22,589 nucleotides of DNA from DASQHW01 sp038209365 (GTDB taxonomy: Bacteria; Actinomycetota; Acidimicrobiia; IMCC26256; PALSA-610), in the NCBI GenBank assembly GCA_038209365.1, contig JBBQXS010000059.1:1-22589 (forward strand), read 5' to 3'. The notes under the pieces are model-generated. The model worked only from the letters and a program-made list of their open reading frames with translations, had not been told where the DNA came from and made no database searches. Positions within the stretch are counted from its first letter, which is position 1. The number at the start of each line of letters is the position of its first letter. Of the stretch, positions 15,727-22,589 are shown in pieces. Position numbers and translations under genes: made by a program.

Positions 15727-16994
15727 GCCGGCGACGGTAGTCGCAGCGCGGAAAGAGATCTCGGACGCGCCGATCGGGGGATGAGACCGAGGTCGAGGAG
15801 CCATGCAGCAAGGCGTTCCGGATCACGAACGATCGCCGGGTCGGGCGGGCTCGAGCACGTGGCCTGCGGCTGGGTGGCGCGCAGCGGGCCGGCGAGTGCG
15901 TCCTGCTCGGGTCGCGCCGCGAGCACGACTGCATAGTGGAAGCACCGAGCCTTCAGCCACGCGTCTCCGTCACCGGCAACGGCGACTTCGACGCCCGCGG
16001 CGAGCAAATGCTCGACGGACGAGCGGTCACCAGCGTCTCGCAAGGTCGCGATCGTCACCATGCCCTGGTCGAGCGCCGCGGCAAGCGTTGTCGCAGTGTG
16101 AAAGAGCTCGTCTCGTACTCCGGGGAGCTCGGGCGAGAGCAGGAGGACTCGATCGACGGCCTCGACGTCGCGCGCCGCGTAGAAGCGGTGGGCCTGCGGC
16201 GCGCCGAACATTCGGGGTCGGTGCGCGAGCAAGGGCTCCCACCGCGTGTGAAACCGCGATTGATTCGCGTCCCGTCGAGCGGCGGCATCGGCGAGCGTCG
16301 GTGACGACGCGCCCTGGGCATGGACGATCCGCACCGCGGGTTCGAGGACGACGCGCAGGCCCATCGTGGCGAGACGAAACGCGAGATCGACGTCCTCGTA
16401 GTACGCGGTGCCGTACGCGGGATCGAAACCGCCGAGCGCCTGGAACACCGAGCGCCGTACGAGCATGCAGGCTGCCGAGCCGTAGGTGATCGTGCGGGCG
16501 AATCGCCACGTCGGATCGTCGCTGTCACCGCGCACGCCGAGCGCGATCACGCGTCCGTCGGCCTCGACGACCGATCCCGCTTCCTGCAGCGTGCCGTCGG
16601 GAAAGACGTACAGCGGCACGACGGCGCCGACGCGTGGGTCGGCGAAGCGTTCGAGGAGCGGTTCGAGCCAGTTCGCGGGCACGAGCGCGTCGCTGTTGAG
16701 CAGGCAGAGGAACTCGCCGCGCGCATGCATCGCCGCGAGGTTGTTGCCCATCCCGAAGCCCAGGTTGTGCGGCGACTCGATGACCAGCGCCCCTTCGACG
16801 GCGTCGCGAAGGTAACCGCGGGTGCCATCGGTCGAGCCGTTGTCGACGATGATCAGCTCGTAGACGGGTGGTGTGTGATCGACGAGCGCGCGCAACGCAC
16901 GTTCGACCCAGCTGCGAGCCCCGTACGTGACCATGAGCACGGAAACAACAGGACGAGCCACGGCCTCGACCCGCCGGCGATCGTCGTCGATCAT
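15723..16994 (-). CDS. GT2-family glycosyltransferase with a C-terminal Rossmann-like extension
   Basis: With the ATG at 16994 (ATGA overlap with the upstream gene) the protein has 423 residues. Residues 16-260 are a rhamnosyltransferase-like GT2 domain: VSVLMVTYG, IIVDNGSTDGT at 48-58, NLGFGMGNN at 77-85, LLNSD at 98-102 (metal site), a GSAACMLVRRSVF block and the catalytic YYEDVDLAF with E200-D201. The last ~130 residues (DRVLLLSPELPG, then TIATLRDAGD, then LLAAGVEVAV) look like the N-terminal half of a GT-B or related Rossmann domain, truncated and lacking the usual glycine-rich loop. The long in-frame extension before 16994 lies inside the neighbouring gene and is not used in my reading. 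Confidence 0.9.
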   Translation of the reverse strand: MIDDDRRRVEAVARPVVSVLMVTYGARSWVERALRALVDHTPPVYELIIVDNGSTDGTRGYLRDAVEGALVIESPHNLGFGMGNNLAAMHARGEFLCLLNSDALVPANWLEPLLERFADPRVGAVVPLYVFPDGTLQEAGSVVEADGRVIALGVRGDSDDPTWRFARTITYGSAACMLVRRSVFQALGGFDPAYGTAYYEDVDLAFRLATMGLRVVLEPAVRIVHAQGASSPTLADAAARRDANQSRFHTRWEPLLAHRPRMFGAPQAHRFYAARDVEAVDRVLLLSPELPGVRDELFHTATTLAAALDQGMVTIATLRDAGDRSSVEHLLAAGVEVAVAGDGDAWLKARCFHYAVVLAARPEQDALAGPLRATQPQATCSSPPDPAIVRDPERLAAWLLDLGLIPRSARPRSLSALRLPSPA

Positions 16995-18235
16995 CGTTTC
17001 CGTCTCAGGTGGAGACGAGTGCGCAGATCGCCCAGCGCGACGCGCCACCGGACGACCTCGAGATTGCGCACATCCTCGTACGCGGCTGCGAGCTCCGAAA
17101 CCCGGCGCTCGAGCGCCGCAACGCGTTCCCGATCGGCGAGCACGGCGTCCGCCATTGCCACGCGCTCGGCAGTCATGCGTCGACCCCGTGCTTCCAGTGC
17201 CGCGCGCGCCGCCGCCAACTCCGACCATGCGAGCGGCCCGGGGGCGGGGACCGGCGCGAGCGCGGCGATCGCGTCGAGGTCGTCATCGAGCCGGCGCAGG
17301 TCGTCGACGATCGGTTCAGGGCTGACCAAGAGGTGCTCGGGCGTTGCCGCCGGCCCGCGCGAGAGGAACTCGTCGACCGACGCGTGCGGCACGCCGAACG
17401 CCCGCGCGACGTCGAGCAGGACGGGCGACGTCGCGAGGACGCCGGCGGCCCCGGCGATCGCCGCGACGCGATCCTCGGCACCCGCGTCGGCCGGCAGTCG
17501 CTGCGCAGACCGAAGGCGGGCAACGAGGGCGTCGGCAAAGGCGCCGTCGCCGGCCCCGGTATCGGCGACCACCGCGACCACCGGACGGCCCGCAAGCGCG
17601 CTCGCCAGCCGTTCCGTGGACCTCCCGCCGTCGGCTTGCACCACGATCGGACGTGCGTCACTCGGCCACGCGTCGATCGCACGCAAGAACTCCAGCCGGG
17701 CGGCCAGGAGCCGGGGCGCGAACACCCGGGGCGCGAGCAGGGCCGGGTGCGCGGTCTCGGCGACTGGGGGCTCGACACCGGAAGCGGTCCATCGGATCGC
17801 GGAGCCGTCGTCCAGCAACGAGATCCGGTCCGCGTGCGCGCCCGCCTTCCGGAGCGTGGCCGCGCGCTCCACGGTGAGTCCGTCGGGGATCCCGACGGCA
17901 TGCCACGCGAGGCGCGCGGGCGACCCGGCTCCGGTCAAGAGATTCATCTGTTCGTCGGCGAGGCCACCGACATCGACCGATACCACGACGAGAGCGAGCG
18001 TTTCCGCCAGCTCGCGCGGTCGTGCGCCGAACACGTCGTCGAGGGACTCGAGCGGCTCGCCGGCGTCGGCCGGGAACGGCGGTTGCGCCCCGAAGGGCGC
18101 GAACGCCCGAACCGTCAGGTCGGGACGGCGTCGAGCAAGCTCCGAGACGACGACACGCATACGGAGCTGCGCGCCGAGCGCGTCCGTGTCGAACGCACCC
18201 CACACACCGATCGCGTGTGCACCGGTCACGCTCAC
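16991..18235 (-). CDS. Degenerate polysaccharide pyruvyl transferase-like protein with coiled-coil tail
   Basis: With the GTG at 18235 (GTGA overlap) this is 414 residues. Residues 1-320 follow the layout of actinobacterial polysaccharide pyruvyl transferase-family proteins: an opening GVWGAFDTDALGAQL, WHAVGIPDGL where the family has WNAVGVP, ISLLDDGSAIRWTASGVEPP where it has VSVRDxxS, PIVVQADGGRSTERLA, and a late VARAFGVPHASVDEF. Key family residues look lost: the VRD Arg, the PDPA Asp and the late His. Residues about 342-390 are a coiled coil and the tail ends in a basic RWRVALGDLRTRLHLRRKR. It may have lost ketal-pyruvyl transfer activity and act as a scaffold. The family call is from pattern recognition and is moderate. 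Confidence 0.6.
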   Translation of the reverse strand: MSVTGAHAIGVWGAFDTDALGAQLRMRVVVSELARRRPDLTVRAFAPFGAQPPFPADAGEPLESLDDVFGARPRELAETLALVVVSVDVGGLADEQMNLLTGAGSPARLAWHAVGIPDGLTVERAATLRKAGAHADRISLLDDGSAIRWTASGVEPPVAETAHPALLAPRVFAPRLLAARLEFLRAIDAWPSDARPIVVQADGGRSTERLASALAGRPVVAVVADTGAGDGAFADALVARLRSAQRLPADAGAEDRVAAIAGAAGVLATSPVLLDVARAFGVPHASVDEFLSRGPAATPEHLLVSPEPIVDDLRRLDDDLDAIAALAPVPAPGPLAWSELAAARAALEARGRRMTAERVAMADAVLADRERVAALERRVSELAAAYEDVRNLEVVRWRVALGDLRTRLHLRRKR

Positions 18236-20649
18236 GAGGAGGCGCCGTTCGGAACGAGTGGCAGCGGGTAGGCGGGTCGCGGCGCGGACAGCGCCGCGTC
18301 CAGCACCTTGGCCGCCACGTGCTCGATGCGCCATGACGCCGCGTAGGCCGTGGCCGCGCGCGTGAGCGTGTCGCGGTGAGTCTCGTCGGACAGCATGCGG
18401 TGAATCGCCGTGACGAGCCCATCGATGCCGGCAGCAGGATCGGCGAGCTCCACGACCCCATGCGGCAGCTCGGCGGCCGTGGCCATGTTGGTGACCACCG
18501 GTCGGCCGGCGCCGATCGCATCGGTGAGGGCCGCCGAGCCTTCGCCGTGTTCCCGGCGCCGGAGCAACACGACGCACGCGGCGCGTGCCAACCACATGCG
18601 GTACGCGTCGTCGTCGACGAAGCCCGTGACCGTCAGGGCGTCGTCGACCCCGAGCTCGGCGGCGAGGGAGATCAGCGCGTCACGCTGCGACGGCTGGGCT
18701 TCGCCGACGAAGGCGAGCCGGACCGGTGTGCGGGCACGCAGCGCGGCGAGCACCCGGACGAGATCGTCCGGTTGCTTGATGGGGTCGACCCAACCCGGCG
18801 ACACGATCCACGGCGGGCCCCCGTCGTCGGACGCGACCGTCGCCGGAAGTCGCGGCACCGCGAGGGGAACGATCGTGATCGGCAAGCCGGGCCGGCTTCG
18901 CGCCCCGACGATCGCGCGTGCGGCCTTCGTGGTGACCAGCACCGCCCGCGCCGCGCGTGTGACCTCTTCGGTCATCGACAGTCCCGCCGCCGGATACGCC
19001 TCGGTGCGCCACCAGTCGTCGTCGCCGAGCTCGGGAGCGCGTTCTCCCGCGCATCGTTCGACCGCGGCGCGCATCCTCGTGCGCGCGAGCGCGAGATCGG
19101 TCGGCGGATCGCTCGGAAGGAAGAGCCCGAGCGACGTGAGGTACAGCCCCGCGAGCGACGCGTCGTGCAGCCACACCACACCGGGGATCCGACGCGCGAA
19201 TGCCAGCGTGCGACGGTGGTAGTAGCTGTTGCCGAGTGCGTAGATGACGGCGTCGTACGAGCTCGCGCCAAACGTGCGGTCGAGCGCGCCGATCGGGAAG
19301 CGGCGAACGGCAGCGGCCTGCGCGGGAGCCGCGGGAGGGACCGTGCCTTCGACGAAGCAGTCGACGTCCGCGAGGTCTCCGAGTGCCTCGACGACGCGCG
19401 CGCTGTAGACGGCGACGCCGGACTTCGACGGCGGAAACGGTCCGACCAGCGCGAGCCGCGGCCGCGACGATCGAACACGTCCGGGTCGCGCTCCCTCTCG
19501 CCGGAGTGCACTCTCGTATACCTGTAGCGTGCGTCCGGCGACTGCTGCCCACGTGTGTCGGGCACTCGCGCGCGCGGCAGCGGCGATCAACGTGGCGCGG
19601 AACTCGTCGTCGGTGAGTCCTCGTTGCATGAGCATGCAGAGGGCATCGACGTCGCCCGTCGGGAATGTCGATGCGGGTTCGGCGAGCACCTCGGGCAGTG
19701 CCGCCGCATCCGAGGAGACCGCGGGGCACCCGCAGCGCGCGGCTTCGAGGATCGGGATGCCGAAGCCTTCGGCGCGAGAGGTGAACGCGAACAGCGCGGC
19801 ACTGCGATACAGGCTGCGGAGCACGTGATCGTCGATCCGTCCCGTGAACAGCACGTCGACCTCGGTGAGACCGCTGTCGGCGACGAGCTTCCCCCACTCG
19901 GCTCGTGCCTCCGGGGGGAGATCGCACACGATGACGAGCTGATGGCGCGCGCGCAGCGCAGCAGGAAGGCGCGCGAACGCGCGGATCAACGTGTCGGGGT
20001 CCTTGCGCGCATCGAACCCGGAGACCGACAGGACATACGGTCGATGCAATTCCCGGAGTGAAACGGCGACGTCCTCGCTCTCGTGCCGCTCCGCGGGCGT
20101 GAAGAACGCGGAACCGCCGGTCCCCGCGACGTGCACCCGGCCAGGATCGACGTCCAGGAGCCGCACGGCGTCGGCCGCCGTGTGCTCCGAGTTCGTCAAC
20201 ACGACATCGGCGCTGCGGACGAGCGCGGCGCGCCGCGCAAAGAACCGGCGCTGCGCGAGTGTCACCTGATAGCTCTCGGGAAACTGGAACGGAATCGCGT
20301 CGTGCAACGTGACGGCGACGATCGTCGCCGCGTCGAATGCGTGCGCGGCGACGACCTCGTCGGGGCGGCGCGTCGCCTCGAACGGCGACACGATGTGGTA
20401 GACGAGCCGACCCGATGCCGATGCCGCACGGATGCGCTCCGGCGTGTTCCATGCCATCAATCCCGAGGCGCGTACGGCCTCGGGAACCAGGTTGACCGCG
20501 ACGGGAGCAACCTCCGGGTTGCACGCGAACGTGTGCACCGGCGCGCCGGCGTCGAGAAGTGCGGCGGCGAGCTCGCCGGCGTAGCGACCGATGCCGCGAC
20601 TCGCGTGCGCCTCGCTTTGCAGCGCTTGGATATCGAGGACGATGCTCAC
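18232..20649 (-). CDS. Fused double GT4-family glycosyltransferase
   Basis: This 805-residue protein has two complete GT-B (family 4) glycosyltransferases in one chain. The first (1 to ~385) has the N-terminal SRGIGRYAGELAAALL loop, VLTNSEHTAADAVRLL, the donor-domain start VLSVSGFDARKDPDTLIRAF and the EX7E motif in EGFGIPILEAARCGCP. The second (~395-805) has ALVGPFPPSKSGVAVYSARV, WIVSPGWVDPIKQPDDLVRVL and the variant donor motif GEGSAALTDAIGAGRPVVTN. Two adjacent activities would let one protein add two residues in order. There is no signal peptide. The GTG at 20649 overlaps the stop of the upstream small gene (GTGA). The frame stays open for about 1.2 kb further upstream, but that part has no protein features and lies opposite the divergent gene. 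Confidence 0.92.
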   Translation of the reverse strand: MSIVLDIQALQSEAHASRGIGRYAGELAAALLDAGAPVHTFACNPEVAPVAVNLVPEAVRASGLMAWNTPERIRAASASGRLVYHIVSPFEATRRPDEVVAAHAFDAATIVAVTLHDAIPFQFPESYQVTLAQRRFFARRAALVRSADVVLTNSEHTAADAVRLLDVDPGRVHVAGTGGSAFFTPAERHESEDVAVSLRELHRPYVLSVSGFDARKDPDTLIRAFARLPAALRARHQLVIVCDLPPEARAEWGKLVADSGLTEVDVLFTGRIDDHVLRSLYRSAALFAFTSRAEGFGIPILEAARCGCPAVSSDAAALPEVLAEPASTFPTGDVDALCMLMQRGLTDDEFRATLIAAAARASARHTWAAVAGRTLQVYESALRREGARPGRVRSSRPRLALVGPFPPSKSGVAVYSARVVEALGDLADVDCFVEGTVPPAAPAQAAAVRRFPIGALDRTFGASSYDAVIYALGNSYYHRRTLAFARRIPGVVWLHDASLAGLYLTSLGLFLPSDPPTDLALARTRMRAAVERCAGERAPELGDDDWWRTEAYPAAGLSMTEEVTRAARAVLVTTKAARAIVGARSRPGLPITIVPLAVPRLPATVASDDGGPPWIVSPGWVDPIKQPDDLVRVLAALRARTPVRLAFVGEAQPSQRDALISLAAELGVDDALTVTGFVDDDAYRMWLARAACVVLLRRREHGEGSAALTDAIGAGRPVVTNMATAAELPHGVVELADPAAGIDGLVTAIHRMLSDETHRDTLTRAATAYAASWRIEHVAAKVLDAALSAPRPAYPLPLVPNGASS

Positions 20650-20912
20650 GCGGTATCGCGTGCGCCTGTTGCTTCGAGACGGGCGGCGATGCGCTCGAGC
20701 TCGACAGTGAGCTCGACGAGCGTTGCCAGGTCCGCGCTCAGCTCCTCGCGTGTCTCCGCGAGCTCCTGACGAACGGTTTCGACGATACGGCGCGCCATCC
20801 AGCGCTCGACGCGTGCGAGGACGGGCTCGGCCGCGCGCTTGACGCTCTTCCGGACGTGAGCCGACATGCCGCCGCGTGCTGTCGACGCGACCGATCGGTG
20901 GTTGGTCGACAT
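20646..20912 (-). CDS. Small basic/coiled-coil protein, first gene of the minus-strand glycan operon
   Basis: This 88-residue protein has no family I recognise. After a basic, Ser-rich N-terminus, residues about 18-80 (HVRKSVKRAAEPVLARVERW, then VRQELAETREELSADLATLV) form an amphipathic helix with coiled-coil character. The ATG at 20912 is chosen because TACATT lies 7 bases upstream, a typical leaderless promoter arrangement. The ATG at 20867 is an alternative that would shorten it by 15 residues. Its stop overlaps the GTG of the double glycosyltransferase, so it is probably translated in step with it. A structural or adaptor role is inferred from context only. Confidence 0.65.
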   Translation of the reverse strand: MSTNHRSVASTARGGMSAHVRKSVKRAAEPVLARVERWMARRIVETVRQELAETREELSADLATLVELTVELERIAARLEATGARDTA

Positions 20913-20919
20913 GGCGAGG

Positions 20920-20925
20920 AATGTA
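20920..20925 (-). promoter_or_regulatory. Putative -10 element of the six-gene minus-strand glycan operon (leaderless)
   Basis: TACATT on the minus strand is followed after 7 bases by the ATG at 20912. A weak TTTCTC 17 bases further upstream could be the -35. It faces away from the TAGCCT promoter at 20974. Confidence 0.5.
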
Positions 20926-20973
20926 CCGTCGGTCGGGTCGACGAGAAAGCCGGGCCGCATGAGGGGTGCGCTG

Positions 20974-20979
20974 TAGCCT
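20974..20979 (+). promoter_or_regulatory. Putative -10 element of the right-hand plus-strand operon (leaderless)
   Basis: TAGCCT is followed after exactly 6 bases by the GTG at 20986, with no ribosome binding site in between. About 48 bases separate it from the divergent -10, so the two promoters share their upstream region. Confidence 0.5.
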
Positions 20980-20985
20980 GCCGCG

Positions 20986-22080
20986 GTGGACGCGTCCGAG
21001 TCCGACGGAGACGCCCGGCCGCTCGATCCGCCCGACGTTCGTGCCGTCGTCGCCGAGGTCGAGCGCGAAGCGCGCGCGCGACGCCGCGCCGGCGAGATTC
21101 CGACGACATACGAGCGGGAGCTCGACGCGCTGTTCGCATCCATCGCTCCGGTCGGTGCCCGCTTCGACTCGGTGGAGGCCGTGCTCGCGCAGACGGAGCG
21201 CATCGCCGGCTTCGACGTGACCGCGCCGACTGCGTCGAACATTCGCGGTGGCGCGCTCGTCAAGCGGGGGCTTCAGCGCGCGGTCGGTTGGCAGTTCCAT
21301 TTCTTCGCCGGCCAGGTACAAGCCTTTGCCTACTCGACGTTGCGCGCCCTCCGCCTGCTGACCGATCGCGTCGTCGAGCTCGAGCGCCGTCTCCCGATCA
21401 CCGATCCGCGCGTCGAGGCCATGCTGACCATCGATCGCGACCACCTCGACCTGGGTCCGTGGCTCGATCGGATATCGAGGTGGTGCGCCGGACGACCGGG
21501 ACGCATCCTGCATGCCGAGTCCGCGAGCGGCGCGCTCGTCGTCGCGCTCAACGAGGCCGGCATCGACGCGTACGGTGTCGACCCCCGCGACGACGCGGGC
21601 GCGGCGGCCGACACGGCAGGCGCGGAGACTCGCACAACGGGCGCGCTCGACCATCTCCGCGCCTTGCCGCCGGGCGCGCTCGGTGGCCTGGTGCTGAGTG
21701 GCTGCGTCGACCGCTTCGCGTTGGGTGATCAGCTCGAGCTGGCGAGACACGCGATGCGCGTGCTCGCGCCCGGCGGCCGGTTGGTGGTGCTCGGGTCGCA
21801 TCCACGGCACTGGATGTTGCACGGAGATCCGGTCGTCGCCGACCTCACGTTCGGGCGGCCACTCCACCCGGAGACGTGGATGCACGTCATCGTCGGGCTG
21901 GGATTCGACGCGGTCGAGCATCACGATGGTGCGCGCCCGGTGCTCGAGGCACGAGCGAACCTGTCACCGGAGGTCGTCGCGGCGCTTGCGGAGATCGAAC
22001 CGCTGCTCTTCCCGCCCGAGGCGTTCGCCGTCATCGCCGAGCGACCTGCGGAGCCGAACGAGCTCGATCTCTCGGCGTGA
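20986..22080 (+). CDS. Methyltransferase-like protein with a degenerate SAM-binding loop
   Basis: This 364-residue protein has an N-terminal helical region (about 15-135; EREARARRRAGEIP, YERELDALF, VGWQFHFFAGQVQAFA, LLTDRVVELERRL) of a type found before methyltransferase domains in actinobacterial glycan clusters. The C-terminal part keeps the later landmarks of that methyltransferase group: MRVLAPGGRLVVLGSHPRHW, then DLTFGRPLHPETWMHVIVGLGFD where active relatives have a DPTHxRPLHPET-like sequence. The SAM motif I is not canonical: residues 174-182 read ILHAESASG where VLDxGCGxG is expected. It may be an inactive, regulatory or altered enzyme. The GTG start is supported by the leaderless promoter and gives a stop overlapping the next gene (GTGA). 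Confidence 0.7.
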   Translation: MDASESDGDARPLDPPDVRAVVAEVEREARARRRAGEIPTTYERELDALFASIAPVGARFDSVEAVLAQTERIAGFDVTAPTASNIRGGALVKRGLQRAVGWQFHFFAGQVQAFAYSTLRALRLLTDRVVELERRLPITDPRVEAMLTIDRDHLDLGPWLDRISRWCAGRPGRILHAESASGALVVALNEAGIDAYGVDPRDDAGAAADTAGAETRTTGALDHLRALPPGALGGLVLSGCVDRFALGDQLELARHAMRVLAPGGRLVVLGSHPRHWMLHGDPVVADLTFGRPLHPETWMHVIVGLGFDAVEHHDGARPVLEARANLSPEVVAALAEIEPLLFPPEAFAVIAERPAEPNELDLSA

Positions 22081-22589
22081 CGGCCTCAATCGTCCAGGTC
22101 GCGCCGTCACTGGCGGCGCGGGACGCGATCGGTGGGCACGTGCTGCGCATCGATGACGCGCTTCGTGCCGCCGGTGTCGACACCGCGATCTACGCGGGCC
22201 ATATCGAGCCGCATCTCGCCGGACGCGCGCGCCCGCACACGGATCTGTCCCGCGTGCCGCCCCGGCGCGATCGATACCTGCTGTATCACTCTTCGATCGG
22301 TTCGCCGGTCGGTGAGTTCGTCCTCGATCGTCCCGAGCCCAAGCTCCTCGATTACCACAACCTCACGCCGCCCGAGTACTTCGCGGCGTGGCGACCCGAG
22401 GTCTTCGTCGAGCTGACCGCCGGCCGCCGACAGCTCGCGCGCTTTGCGAAGGTGACGTCGTTGGCGTTGGCGGATTCGGCGTTCAATGCGGGGGAGTTGG
22501 TGGGGTTGGGTTTCGGGCGGGTGTGTGTGGTGCCGATTTTGTTGGATGTCGGTGGGTTGGGAGATGACAGTGCAGCGACCGGAGGGAGT
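22077..22589 (+). CDS. GT4-family glycosyltransferase, N-terminal part (runs off window)
   Basis: An open frame begins at GTG 22077, overlapping the preceding stop by 4 bases, and stays open for 171 codons to the right edge. The start VTASIVQVAPSLAARDAIGG is followed by VLRIDDALRAAGVDTAIYAG (helix after the acceptor-binding loop), LLYHSSIGSPVGEF, LLDYHNLTPPEYFAAW and LALADSAFNAGELVGLGF, then VCVVPILLDV. These are recognisable landmarks of the N-terminal half of a GT-B family 4 enzyme; the donor-binding half lies outside the window. Over the last ~110 bases before 22560 codon choice shifts to TTG, GTG, GGG and GAT while the family pattern continues. It should act on the same glycan as its neighbours. 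Confidence 0.8.
   Translation, partial: MTASIVQVAPSLAARDAIGGHVLRIDDALRAAGVDTAIYAGHIEPHLAGRARPHTDLSRVPPRRDRYLLYHSSIGSPVGEFVLDRPEPKLLDYHNLTPPEYFAAWRPEVFVELTAGRRQLARFAKVTSLALADSAFNAGELVGLGFGRVCVVPILLDVGGLGDDSAATGGS

Noticed and set aside
16995..17228. N-terminal extension of the GT2 gene ending at 15723
   Set aside because: The extension is Gly/Arg-rich, lies within the neighbouring gene, and the family's first strand begins only after the ATG at 16994.
20650..21924. Long upstream extension of the double GT4 frame on the minus strand (over 1.2 kb)
   Set aside because: Its translation is Arg-rich with no domain features, and it lies opposite a recognisable methyltransferase-like gene. The GTG at 20649 gives a clean 4-base overlap.

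Overview
The window is high-GC DNA with C/G-ending codons, GTG and TTG starts, frequent 4-base gene overlaps and several apparent leaderless starts (a TANNNT hexamer 6-8 bases before ATG/GTG). This fits an actinobacterium. An uncultured Acidimicrobiia-like lineage is my guess, but no rRNA or other marker gene is present to prove it.

Left part (1-4971), metabolic genes. The window opens with the 3' end of an IS481-type transposase. It abuts an orphan lipoprotein of the glycine betaine/osmoprotectant binding family whose two halves appear in reversed order (a circular permutation). A convergent metallo-beta-lactamase-fold hydrolase follows, then two co-transcribed acyl-CoA dehydrogenases that look like the two subunits of a heteromeric enzyme (only the first keeps the candidate catalytic Glu), then a small endonuclease/exonuclease/phosphatase-family protein.

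Middle and right part (5056-22589), a surface-glycan assembly and export locus. A Wzm-like permease and a Wzt-like ATPase with a C-terminal carbohydrate-binding domain are followed by a methyltransferase with a long C-terminal coiled coil. Next come a convergent tandem-domain GT2 glycosyltransferase, a 933-residue YfhO-like membrane protein and a second GT2 enzyme. On the minus strand a six-gene operon (20912 down to 14309) encodes, in order of transcription, a small coiled-coil protein, a double GT4 glycosyltransferase, a degenerate polysaccharide pyruvyl transferase-like protein with a coiled-coil tail, a GT2 glycosyltransferase, a second small coiled-coil protein and an FkbM methyltransferase. 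All five junctions are 4-base GTGA/ATGA overlaps. Divergent to it, a methyltransferase-like protein with a degraded SAM loop is coupled to a GT4 glycosyltransferase that runs off the window.

How they may work together: the glycosyltransferases build a polymer, methyltransferases decorate or cap it, and the ABC transporter exports it, with its carbohydrate-binding domain reading the terminus. This resembles the E. coli O8/O9a logic, where the coiled-coil methyltransferase WbdD sets chain length. No initiating phosphoglycosyltransferase, ligase or sugar-nucleotide pathway lies in the window, so the glycan cannot be named. No tRNA, rRNA or CRISPR array was seen, and there is no gene-free stretch over 300 bases.
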